Below, in pieces: positions 1 to 6,600 of a DNA stretch of 9,862 bases. A program made the translations under genes and the position numbers. A model generated the notes under the pieces. It saw only the letters and a list, made by a program, of their open reading frames with translations. It searched no databases and had not been told where the DNA came from. The stretch is from NCBI GenBank assembly GCA_016839865.1, contig JAEOTN010000493.1:1-9862 (forward strand). Direction: 5' to 3'. How positions within the stretch are numbered: position 1 is the first letter of the stretch; each line of letters starts with the position of its first letter. Origin of the DNA: Promethearchaeota archaeon (GTDB taxonomy: Archaea; Asgardarchaeota; Lokiarchaeia; Sigynarchaeales; MK-D1).

Positions 1-1
1 A

Positions 2-133
2 TTAATGTATTTGCATAATTTTTTGATGTTTTTCACCGATTTCTTTGGTTTGATCGATCAACCAATGAGCTAAAACAGTACCCTCTTTTCTTATTTCATT
101 GTCAGATCTTGTTCTCCGAAATAACCGCCTAAT
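2..133 (-). pseudogene. Start-less 43-codon open frame, possible gene remnant
   Basis: A reading frame on the minus strand ends at a TAA at 2-4 and is closed upstream by a TAA at 134-136. It has 43 sense codons but no ATG or GTG, and its only TTG lies deep inside. The translation is basic at the N-terminal side (RRLFRRTR) and then soluble and helical (for example WLIDQTKEIGEKHQK), which looks more protein-like than the other frames here. I do not recognise the family. It could be the 3' remnant of a decayed gene, a short protein using a rare ATT start (a GGAGAT lies about 8 bases upstream of the first ATT codon), or chance. No frameshift that restores a longer gene was obvious upstream. Confidence 0.18.
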
Positions 134-163
134 TTAGCCTATCTCCTAGTTGATTCAATTTTC

Positions 164-176
164 TTTAAATATAAAA
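164..176 (+). promoter_or_regulatory. TATA-like promoter element for the micro-ORF
   Basis: The stretch TTTAAATATAAAA is a good match to an archaeal TATA box. Initiation is expected about 25 bases downstream, near 195, giving a leader of roughly 35 bases that contains the GGAGGT ribosome binding site of the 22-codon ORF. A second AT-rich patch at 185-196 could serve instead. This is inferred from composition and spacing only. Confidence 0.45.
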
Positions 177-216
177 CTTTCATCTATTATATCATACCAC
201 TACAAATAACCCTCAC

Positions 217-222
217 GGAGGT
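217..222 (+). promoter_or_regulatory. Strong Shine-Dalgarno site GGAGGT
   Basis: GGAGGT is followed by eight A and one C, then an ATG at 232, a spacing of nine bases. It is one of the best ribosome binding sites in the window, similar in strength to the one in front of the RsmC-like gene, and it is the main reason to take the 22-codon ORF seriously. Confidence 0.6.
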
Positions 223-231
223 AAAAAAAAC

Positions 232-300
232 ATGAACGATTATATGATTGAAAAAATCCACGAATATCAGAAAAAGATTCGAGAACACCGAAAATGGTAA
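232..300 (+). CDS. Putative 22-residue micropeptide
   Basis: A 22-codon ORF starts at an ATG placed nine bases after GGAGGT and ends at TAA 298-300. The peptide begins MNDYMIEKIHEYQKK and ends IREHRKW. It has six Lys/Arg, four Asp/Glu and two His, no obvious membrane segment, and could form a charged helix. A TATA-like element lies about 60 bases upstream, and a T7 run starts five bases after the stop, so promoter, ribosome site, ORF and terminator are all present in about 150 bases. It is not eL41, the known tiny archaeal ribosomal protein, which is almost entirely Arg/Lys. It is convergent with the TFE gene. I do not recognise the peptide. Alternatives are a leader peptide for an RNA element or a residual 5' end of a lost gene; the other frames downstream are antisense to TFE and give no continuation. 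Confidence 0.45.
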   Translation: MNDYMIEKIHEYQKKIREHRKW

Positions 301-304
301 TCCC

Positions 305-311
305 TTTTTTT
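305..311 (+). terminator. T7 run after the micro-ORF
   Basis: Seven T residues begin five bases after the micro-ORF stop. Archaeal RNA polymerase terminates at such T-runs without needing a hairpin. The run overlaps the TAA of the convergent TFE gene. In the opposite direction, the T8 complement of 223-230 could stop TFE transcripts, which would make the two mRNAs overlap antisense. Confidence 0.45.
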
Positions 312-894
312 ACACACACAATTTAATATTTTCTCGTAATACTGCGATTTGTTCGCGCAAGAAATCCTTTACTTCTGAATTTTCAAAATGGTCAAGATTT
401 GATTCACAATTTGGGCAACGAAAGTCAATTTCCATAGCTTCCTCAAAAGGTGCAAGATATCGACATTCATCATTTATGCATCTATGAAAGACGTTATTAT
501 CTTCATATTCCAAACGTAGAGAGAGTTTTTGGAGTACTTGTTCCTGTTTTGTCTTAATAAATGTCTGCAAATTGTCAAAGTTATCCCTCCAATAATAAAT
601 CCACCAATTCTTCTTTTTCTCCTTCTCTTTGCGGGAGTCCGATAGTTTATTTTCACCCAAAATGTATAGTATTTTTCGGACAACATTCTTGTTAATATCA
701 CAAATCTTTGCTAGTTCTTCATCAGTAATCTCTGAAGATTGAATATTATACAGTTCTTCAGCGACTTTCACGCAATTTTCTCCGCCAATTTCAGAAAGAA
801 TTTGCACTAGAACACAATCTAATTGTTTCCTAGGATGATATGAGCCCAAATCACCAGTTTCTTCACCGCCAGTATCACTGGAATTCTCATGCAT
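310..894 (-). CDS. tfe: Transcription initiation factor TFE (TFIIE-alpha homologue)
   Basis: This is a 194-residue homologue of archaeal TFE/TFIIE-alpha, the factor that joins the TBP-TFB-RNA polymerase complex and helps open the promoter. After an acidic N-terminal tail (about 1-20) there is a winged-helix domain at roughly 22-105, with a helix-turn-helix core around DEELAKICDINKNVVRKILYIL and the basic, aromatic wing (KNWWIYYW, about 96-102) typical of the family. A helical linker follows, then a zinc ribbon with Cys139, Cys144, Cys160 and Cys163. The first zinc knuckle is CX4C where many TFE proteins have CX2C. The length is normal. The ATG at 894 is the first in the frame. No clear ribosome site precedes it, but a TATA-like CTTTTAAC near 919-927 would place initiation almost at the ATG, suggesting a leaderless or very short-leader mRNA. 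The family call is firm; the start is less so. Confidence 0.9.
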   Translation of the reverse strand: MHENSSDTGGEETGDLGSYHPRKQLDCVLVQILSEIGGENCVKVAEELYNIQSSEITDEELAKICDINKNVVRKILYILGENKLSDSRKEKEKKKNWWIYYWRDNFDNLQTFIKTKQEQVLQKLSLRLEYEDNNVFHRCINDECRYLAPFEEAMEIDFRCPNCESNLDHFENSEVKDFLREQIAVLRENIKLCV

Positions 895-965
895 TATATG
901 ATCAAATGAAACAAGGTTAAAAGTCGTTTCGATTTAGGGGGGAAATAATTTACAATAATGACGGT

Positions 966-977
966 AAAAAGAAAAAA
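966..977 (-). terminator. T-rich terminator behind the zinc-ribbon gene
   Basis: On the minus strand a T6 run and a T5 run separated by one C follow the stop of the zinc-ribbon gene by about 17 bases. The pattern fits an archaeal poly-T terminator and would separate this gene from tfe downstream. Confidence 0.4.
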
Positions 978-993
978 GTGGAAATTATCGATC

Positions 994-1803
994 TTAGATC
1001 TTAAATTGGATCACATTCTCAAAGGAATTAGAGTCAACTCGTAGAATTCTCTCTAAAGTTCCTTCTCTAATCGTACGATATCGGAATAATCTTGAATTCT
1101 TCATGAGCTCTCGCGGAGGGAAGACCAAGTTCGTTATATGGTAATTATTCACTAGCTCAATGATTTTAACCTTTGAGGGGATTTCATCAATAAAATCAGG
1201 GGAAATCTCACCAAGTAGTTCTTCTCTAACGGATTCTGTATTAGCTAGCACTACTTGACAAAACTTAATCTTACTTGAAATTTTTTGGGAATCAGATTGA
1301 GGTGAACCCTTTTGTTTTGTTGTCGGTCTAGGTGGAGTAGTCTTTGTCTTTACACTGAATGAAAGACTAGGTTTCTTCTGTTCAGCTCCACAAGACTCAC
1401 AAGTGTACATTTTAGTGTCAGGATTAAGTTTCATATTGGAGGAGCATTCCGAGCATAAATTTATCGAAAAACTGAACAATAGATAGCAAGTTGGATGCAA
1501 TTGGTCAATTAATTCAATCATTGTGTTTCTATTCATCCATACGGGAGATTTTGCGTTGATATTACACACATAATTTTGAACTCTTTTCGTTTCTTTTTCT
1601 TTCTTTGCTTTTGCTACTAAATCCAAGCCCAGATTTTTTAAAGTGTCGGTGAAATCTTTTCCACTTATAATTTTTCCCGTTACAGGGAATTCAGCAGAAG
1701 ATGATTCTGGTAGGGATTTTAAAGCCAATGAAGTTAAAATATCCTCATATTCGAATGCGGATCCGATATTTATTTTATTTTTAGTAAACTTAATGCGGAT
1801 CAT
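994..1803 (-). CDS. Unrecognised zinc-ribbon protein, N-terminus probably displaced
   Basis: This 269-residue ORF has no function I can name. Its parts are an N-terminal region with alternating charged and hydrophobic residues (about 1-115), a zinc ribbon made by Cys117, Cys120, Cys135 and Cys138 (CX2C-X14-CX2C), a low-complexity linker rich in Lys, Pro, Ser, Thr and Gln (about 141-178), and a C-terminal folded domain (about 179-269). A nucleic-acid or protein-binding role would fit such a layout, but this is only inference. The first ATG in the frame is at 1803 and has no good ribosome site. Importantly, the same frame stays open for 40 more codons upstream with protein-like sequence (RRFIRYSKGIFDGP runs directly into the ATG), so the true protein probably starts earlier; see the feature at 1804-1930. 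It is followed by tfe on the same strand after a T-rich gap. Confidence 0.65.
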   Translation of the reverse strand: MIRIKFTKNKINIGSAFEYEDILTSLALKSLPESSSAEFPVTGKIISGKDFTDTLKNLGLDLVAKAKKEKETKRVQNYVCNINAKSPVWMNRNTMIELIDQLHPTCYLLFSFSINLCSECSSNMKLNPDTKMYTCESCGAEQKKPSLSFSVKTKTTPPRPTTKQKGSPQSDSQKISSKIKFCQVVLANTESVREELLGEISPDFIDEIPSKVKIIELVNNYHITNLVFPPRELMKNSRLFRYRTIREGTLERILRVDSNSFENVIQFKI

Positions 1804-1930
1804 AGGTCCATCGAAGATACCTTTAGAGTATCGGATAAAGCGACGGTGGATATGTGGTAAATTCTCAATGGGATTTTCATTATTTGGATTATCAATAAGA
1901 TCTCTTAAGAAGTGTATTTTTTGTCACCAT
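1804..1930 (-). other. Displaced N-terminal coding segment with one-base frameshift
   Basis: Upstream of the 994-1803 ORF the same frame is open back to a TGA at 1924-1926, but it has no ATG, GTG or TTG there. In the next frame an ATG at 1930 gives MVTKNTLLKRSY and stops. The two frames differ by one base and meet at an A6 run (minus strand, 1922-1917). Reading the run as A5 joins them into MVTKIHFLRDLIDNP and on, about 311 residues in total. A TATA-like element at 1966-1976 sits at the right distance for initiation near 1945. Sequencing or assembly error, a real mutation, or a programmed +1 shift could each explain this. Confidence 0.5.
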
Positions 1931-1944
1931 TTCTCAGTTTGTTC

Positions 1945-1954
1945 GTAGTACTAC
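1945..1954. promoter_or_regulatory. 10-bp palindrome at a predicted transcription start
   Basis: GTAGTACTAC is a perfect 10-bp palindrome, loosely flanked by TTC and GAA. It lies between the minus-strand ATG at 1930 and the TATA-like element at 1966-1976, about where minus-strand transcription would begin, so it could be an operator. Palindromes of this length are expected about ten times by chance in a window this size, so position is the only argument for it. Confidence 0.25.
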
Positions 1955-1962
1955 CGAATTTA

Positions 1963-1980
1963 CTGTTAATTTAATATGTT
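1963..1980. promoter_or_regulatory. AT-rich divergent promoter element
   Basis: The sequence read on the minus strand as AACATATTAAATTAACAG contains a TATA-like core and lies about 35-45 bases upstream of the ATG at 1930. On the plus strand the same patch reads TTAATTTAATAT and may also serve the small membrane protein starting at 2067, although TTAATTCTTAAC near 2000-2011 is an alternative for that gene. The 1931-2066 gap otherwise holds no gene that I can see. Confidence 0.4.
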
Positions 1981-2066
1981 TTGATTGTCAAATTTACCCT
2001 TAATTCTTAACGAATGCTTATGTATTGTATCAAAAACATTTTAAGTCACACTACAAAGGAAAAATT

Positions 2067-2246
2067 ATGATCTTGGTTTTTGCATGGATTCTGATCGTGG
2101 TAGGTGTGTTAGCAGCTATTGCCCTTATTGGGTACACGGAATTTGGTCGGGATGTATCCATTCCATTTTCAGTTGTCATGATTATTATTGCTTCGCTATG
2201 TATTGGATTTAGCATTCATATGTTTTTAGTCGCGAATGCATCGTGA
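2067..2246 (+). CDS. Small two-helix membrane protein, 59 residues
   Basis: The chosen ATG at 2067 follows AAAGGA by six bases. An ATG 42 bases earlier (2025) is in frame but would add a hydrophilic, His/Lys-rich 14-residue segment that spans the ribosome site, so it is less likely. The 59-residue product has two hydrophobic segments, about residues 2-21 and 33-54, joined by a short polar loop (YTEFGRD), and almost nothing else. I do not recognise a family. It is the first of two adjacent same-strand membrane-protein genes and is divergent from the zinc-ribbon gene. The 87-base gap before the next gene contains its own TATA-like element, so the two are probably transcribed separately. Confidence 0.55.
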   Translation: MILVFAWILIVVGVLAAIALIGYTEFGRDVSIPFSVVMIIIASLCIGFSIHMFLVANAS

Positions 2247-2272
2247 ATTTCTGAACGCCACGGTTAATTAAG

Positions 2273-2282
2273 CTTTAAATTT
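2273..2282 (+). promoter_or_regulatory. TATA-like element upstream of the four-helix membrane protein
   Basis: CTTTAAATTT lies about 55-60 bases upstream of the ATG at 2334. Initiation about 25 bases downstream would fall at 2302-2304, exactly where the inverted repeat 2302-2319 begins. The placement is inferred from spacing. Confidence 0.4.
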
Positions 2283-2301
2283 TACGTTACTGATACCTTT
2301 A

Positions 2302-2319
2302 GTACAGATAATTCTGTAC
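2302..2319. promoter_or_regulatory. 18-bp inverted repeat, candidate operator
   Basis: GTACAGA-TAAT-TCTGTAC has two perfect 7-base arms separated by four bases. It lies 14 bases before the ATG at 2334 and begins at the transcription start predicted from the TATA-like element at 2273-2282. A repressor bound here would block initiation, a common archaeal arrangement. It might also form a small hairpin in the leader, close to the weak ribosome site GAGATGAT (2321-2328). No protein known to bind it is encoded in the window. Confidence 0.4.
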
Positions 2320-2333
2320 AGAGATGATAAAAA

Positions 2334-2795
2334 ATGGTTATGCAATTAGGTAGCACAGCAGAGATTTTATTCTTTATTCTATGGGTTGTTGTCGCTACAA
2401 TGATATTAGGACTTTTCATCTGGCTTGCTACTCGATGGATTTCCTCAAAAACAAAAGCGAAAGATAAAATCGTGATGATTTTCTTACTTGCTTTGGTGAT
2501 GGTATTATTGATTCCCCTCCTTGAAAGTGTATTAGCCGTCGCATTAGGTGCAATTGATTCTGTTGTAGGATGGCCTGCAACTCAACTCTCATTTTTGGGA
2601 ACTGGTGGCGGATATCTATTAGCCTTGGTTGGTATTGTTGTATTTTTAGTTTTCATGGTGTTTGTGAAACTCTTCATCAATGAAACCTGGAGCAATTCAG
2701 TTTGGATTTCATTACTCTCATTGTTCTTATTGTACCTTCTCTATACTCTAATACCAGCACTCTATACTTCGCTTAGGGGCTATATACCTTTTTAG
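2334..2795 (+). CDS. Four-helix integral membrane protein of unknown function
   Basis: The 153-residue product has four hydrophobic segments at about 9-32, 46-72, 90-114 and 121-145. The loop between the first two carries most of the basic residues (Arg34, Lys39, Lys41, Lys43, Lys45), so it is probably cytoplasmic, placing both termini outside the membrane. A GTGGG motif (90-93, preceding helix 3) and acidic residues Glu64 and Asp75 lie in or next to the helices; I cannot assign a role to them. Two ATGs, at 2334 and 2340, are both possible starts, and GAGATGAT sits just upstream. The gene is convergent with trmJ and leaves an 11-base gap. I do not recognise the family, so no transport or enzyme activity is claimed. 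Confidence 0.7.
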   Translation: MVMQLGSTAEILFFILWVVVATMILGLFIWLATRWISSKTKAKDKIVMIFLLALVMVLLIPLLESVLAVALGAIDSVVGWPATQLSFLGTGGGYLLALVGIVVFLVFMVFVKLFINETWSNSVWISLLSLFLLYLLYTLIPALYTSLRGYIPF

Positions 2796-2806
2796 AAATA
2801 CAATCT

Positions 2807-3589
2807 CTATTTTTTATTCTTTTTTATTGAAGAGAACAAGGATATCAACAAATTTATCTCCTTAAGCGAGGAGAAGGAACGCCCCAAAATGTTTTTTAAC
2901 CCACGTATTACTTTCTTTGAGACTTCAGGAGCATAATTCAATGATTTAGTAATTGTTTCAATGGTTTTATAGAGCTGTTCTCTATCAGATGGACTCGAAG
3001 GTATCACATCTCCCCTTTGAAGAGTTCTCATTTTTTTAAAAAATTCATAAAGGACAATTGAGACCGCGTTGGAAAGGTTTAAAGCAGGATAATCATCATT
3101 TGTCGGAATTTTCACAACAAAATCACAGAGATCTAATTCTTCATTAAACAAACCCATATCCTCTCTTCCAAATACTAGAGCAATCTTTGCTTCGGGGGTT
3201 TTAAGGACTGATAAATCAATTTCATCCACATAATATACTATTCGTTTTATGTTGTTGAATCGTGTACTCTTCCCAGAAGTACCAATAACAAAGTTAAATT
3301 CATTGAATAAAGTTTTGAGAGAAAAATCGTTGTCCTGAATAACTCTTGCATTTTTTAAAATATCCAATCCATGCATCGAAAACTTTCGCGCGTCTGAACC
3401 GATCTCGCATTCAGGATGATAGAGAATCAAATTCTGAAACCCAAAATTCTTTATTACTCGAGCAATCATACCAATGTTTATGGGACCTTGTGGATGTACC
3501 AAGATTACAGAAACTTCAATTTCTTGATACTCAGGTTTAATTTCACTTGTTGCGAGATTTTTGGACTTCTTTAGGTCTTTCTTCTTCAT
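2807..3589 (-). CDS. trmJ: TrmJ-like tRNA 2'-O-methyltransferase (SPOUT superfamily)
   Basis: The 260-residue product belongs to the TrmH/SpoU branch of SPOUT methyltransferases, which transfer a methyl group from SAM to a ribose 2'-OH. Motif 1 is NIGMIARVIKNFGF (38-51), with Arg44 matching the catalytic arginine of TrmJ. Motif 2 is LVFGREDMGL (138-147). Motif 3 is IPTNDDYPALNLSNAVSIVL (161-180). These build the trefoil-knot SAM site. The closest known group is TrmJ, which in Sulfolobus and bacteria methylates position 32 of tRNA; the exact target here is inferred. A lysine-rich N-terminal tail (1-20) and a helical C-terminal part (200-260) match the TrmJ layout. The gene starts 35 bases after the rpoB stop on the same strand. 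The gap contains two T7 runs, so it may be only partly cotranscribed. No clear ribosome site precedes the ATG. Confidence 0.87.
   Translation of the reverse strand: MKKKDLKKSKNLATSEIKPEYQEIEVSVILVHPQGPINIGMIARVIKNFGFQNLILYHPECEIGSDARKFSMHGLDILKNARVIQDNDFSLKTLFNEFNFVIGTSGKSTRFNNIKRIVYYVDEIDLSVLKTPEAKIALVFGREDMGLFNEELDLCDFVVKIPTNDDYPALNLSNAVSIVLYEFFKKMRTLQRGDVIPSSPSDREQLYKTIETITKSLNYAPEVSKKVIRGLKNILGRSFSSLKEINLLISLFSSIKKNKK
2810..2825 (+). terminator. Paired T6 runs after the four-helix membrane gene
   Basis: Two T6 runs begin 15 bases after the stop of the plus-strand membrane gene. They lie inside the last codons of the convergent trmJ, where they encode its terminal lysines, so terminator and coding sequence share the same bases. 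Confidence 0.4.
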
Positions 3590-3602
3590 CGATAGTATTC
3601 AT

Positions 3603-3624
3603 AAAAAAAGAGAAATGAAAAAAA
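3603..3624 (-). terminator. T-runs between rpoB and trmJ
   Basis: On the minus strand two T7 runs (3624-3618 and 3609-3603) directly follow the rpoB stop codon. This is a plausible full or partial poly-T terminator that would reduce transcription into trmJ. There is no obvious TATA element between them and the trmJ ATG. Confidence 0.4.
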
Positions 3625-6600
3625 TTATGATTTTTCTTTGAGGATTAAACGTGGTGCAATACCTAATGACATCATTTCCTGCAATAACAACTTAAATGCA
3701 TAACTGCATGTTACTGGGGAGATAAGTACTTTATCACCACATACAGGGCAGAGGAATTTATCCTTATTACGGTCGTGAATTGCTAGTAATCCACATTTTT
3801 CACACACGAAAATAGTTGTCTTATCAGATTCATCTAACAACCTTTCTTTTAACAAGATCGTGGAACCATGCCCAATGAGGCAATCTCGCTCCATTTCTCC
3901 AAATCGAAGCCCACCTTCTCGTGCACGCCCTTCAGTAGGTTGCCTGGTAAGAATCTGTACTGGACCACGAGCTCGTGCGTGGATTTTATCAGCAACTAAG
4001 TGGTGTAATTTCTGGTAATATACAACGCCCAAGTAAATCCCGACATCGTATTTACGCCCATTAACTCCATTATATAATGCATGTCTGCCAGAGTAAGTGA
4101 ATCCTGCTTCTACGAGTTTTTCTTGTAATTTTGCAATATCAACCCACTCGAATGCAGTAGCATCTTGAATCTTACCAAAGGAGCATGCAATTTTTCCGCT
4201 AATTCCTTCGAACATCTGTCCCAAAGTCATACGGGATGGCATAGCATGAGGATTAATGAGTAAATCAGGAGATACTCCTTCCATGGTAAAAGGCATGTCT
4301 TCTTGCGTTGGGATTTTTCCAATAACACCCTTTTGGCCATGACGGGATGCAAACTTATCTCCTATTTCCGGAATCCGTAAATCTCTCACTTTGATCTTTG
4401 CCAATTTATTACCATCAATAGTTTCTGTGATAATTATGGTATCTACAGTTCCTTGTTCACTGTGACGAATTGGAATGCTAGTTTCCCTTCGAGTTGGTTG
4501 GTCTACACCGAATTGATCATAGGATTTAATAAATCGAGGTGGTGAGGTACGACCAATGAGTACATTCCCACCTGTCACTTCCTTCTCCGGTTCAATAATT
4601 CCATCTTCAGAAAGGAATCTGTAATCGTCATCATTCGCATATCCTCGCACGGATTTATCAGGTTTTTGGAATCTATCAACTTCTCCTCCCGGGTATTTCC
4701 TTTCCTCACCTTCATATGTTCTGAAGAATGTGCTTCGTGCCAATCCTCGTTCAATCGATGCTTTGTTTATGATGAGTGCATCTTCAATATTAAATCCCTG
4801 ATAAGTCATTACGGCAATGACAAAATTTTGTCCTGCAGGTCTTTTTCCGAATCCAATGATATCCATAGGAGTTGTTTGCACGATTGGTACCTGCGGGTAA
4901 TGAAGGATGTGACCACGAGTATCTAATCGTAAGTGGAAATTAGCAGCATAAATTCCTAATGCCTGTTTAGCCATACCGGCTTCATAGGTATTACGAGGAC
5001 TTTGGTTATGTTCTGGGAATGGTATTAGAGAGGCAGTAATTCCTAATATTGTAGTTGGGGAGATTTCCATATGAGTATGTTCAACAGACAATTGAGTATG
5101 GTCAAGTGCAATTAGCGCATTTTCTTCTTCTTCTGCGTCTAAATATTCAATTACACCTTTTTTGATAAGGTCTGACCATGTAAATTCACTCGAGCGAATT
5201 TTATCAAAATCTTCTTTTGCGATAACGACTTCTCCGTCTTTTACAACATATAGTGGTCTACGAGCACGACCAGCATCACAATTTATTTGGATTTCTTTTG
5301 ATGCACCATAATATGCAATGTTTACCGTGTTATTGATCTCTGCACGTCGGCGTCGCATTCGAACATTTTCTACTAAATTCTCGATATCTTGATGAACTCC
5401 TATCAATTTCCCGTTTAGGAAAATTTTTACATCTTTACTTGTGTATTCTGCAATTTCTTCAATCGGTATTACTCCTAAGTCGATAAGGATCTGTTCCATG
5501 TATTTCTCGTTCCAACTGACTGATATAATTGCAGTTAAACTTAAATTCTTTACCAATCCACAGTTTGGACCTTCTGGAGTTTCTGCCGGACAAATTTTAC
5601 CCCATTGAGTAGGATGCAGATCACGAGCCTCAAAATGTGGTTGACTCCTGCTTAAAGGAGAAATAATACGACGTAAATGGCTAAGTGTGGAAATATAATT
5701 CGTTCGATCTAATAGTTGGGAAACACCTGCCTTTCCACCAACCCAATTACCAGTAGCTAAAGCATGCCTAATACGCTCAGAAATTACATCAGCTCGCACT
5801 GCAGTCTTAATGTTTGGCTTTCTTCCACGAGTATTTGTTCTTTCTAACTGATATTTTATATCACGGCATAAACTCACAAATGCAACTCGGAATAATTGAG
5901 TGAATAAGTCTCCTGCAAGTTTAAGGCGTTTGTTGGTATAATGGTCTTTATCATCTGCCCGTCTTTTACCTAAGACAAGTTCTAACACTTTTTGTGTCAT
6001 TTGACCTAAGTAATAAGCTTTTTTGATTCGATCTTCTTTCTCATTACCAATGTGAGGTAATAAATAGCGATCTAATACCTGCAAAGCTCGTTTAATACGA
6101 AATTCTGTAGGTTGTGTATATGCCACACGCTTACCCAAATAGTCTATTGCTTTTCTCTGACTTTCTTCTTTATCTCTGGATTGTAAAGAAGACGCAATAT
6201 CAACAACAGGGATAAGCTCCTTCCTAATTGCGGGATCATCTGAAATAGCTTCAAAAATTTTCTTATCGGAGTCTAAACCTAATGCACGCATAAGAATAGC
6301 GATTGGAATACGACCAGGTACCGTTGGAATTTGAACTTTTATACTTCCATCCTTTCGGCGCTCAATCGTTACTGGAGCGCGAAAACCTTGAGTAGTTGAA
6401 AATACTTTTGCAATATGAGTTGCAGATGCACTTTTGCTGGTCTCCTCTACCATAATACGATTGGGAGCTAAGTCTTCTTGAGTAACAAGCACTCGCTCCG
6501 TTCCATTAATGATAAAGTAACCTCCAGGATCTAAGAAATCTTCTCCTTTTTTAATGAGTTCAATTTCAGAATTGTTAGCTAACGGACATCGAACGGATTT

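Noticed and set aside
232..300. Micro-ORF as ribosomal protein eL41
   Set aside because: eL41 is almost entirely Arg and Lys; this peptide has four acidic residues and a mixed composition.
248..487. 79-codon plus-strand frame across the micro-ORF and the end of tfe
   Set aside because: It is antisense to the well-supported TFE gene and its start lies inside the micro-ORF without a ribosome site; the composition is that of a shadow frame.
990..1003. Tandem GATCTTA repeat at the end of the zinc-ribbon gene
   Set aside because: Only two 7-base copies, partly coding, and readily explained by chance in AT-rich sequence.
1643..1948. 101-codon plus-strand frame
   Set aside because: It is antisense to the zinc-ribbon gene and its displaced N-terminus, with no ribosome site at its start.
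2025..2066. Upstream in-frame ATG for the small membrane protein
   Set aside because: The extra 14 residues are hydrophilic and would place the AAAGGA ribosome site inside the coding region; the ATG at 2067 fits better.
2810..2825. Lysine-rich C-terminus of TrmJ as evidence of a frameshift or slippery site
   Set aside because: The frame closes normally at TAG after a plausible lysine-rich tail; the T-runs on the other strand are better read as the convergent gene's terminator.
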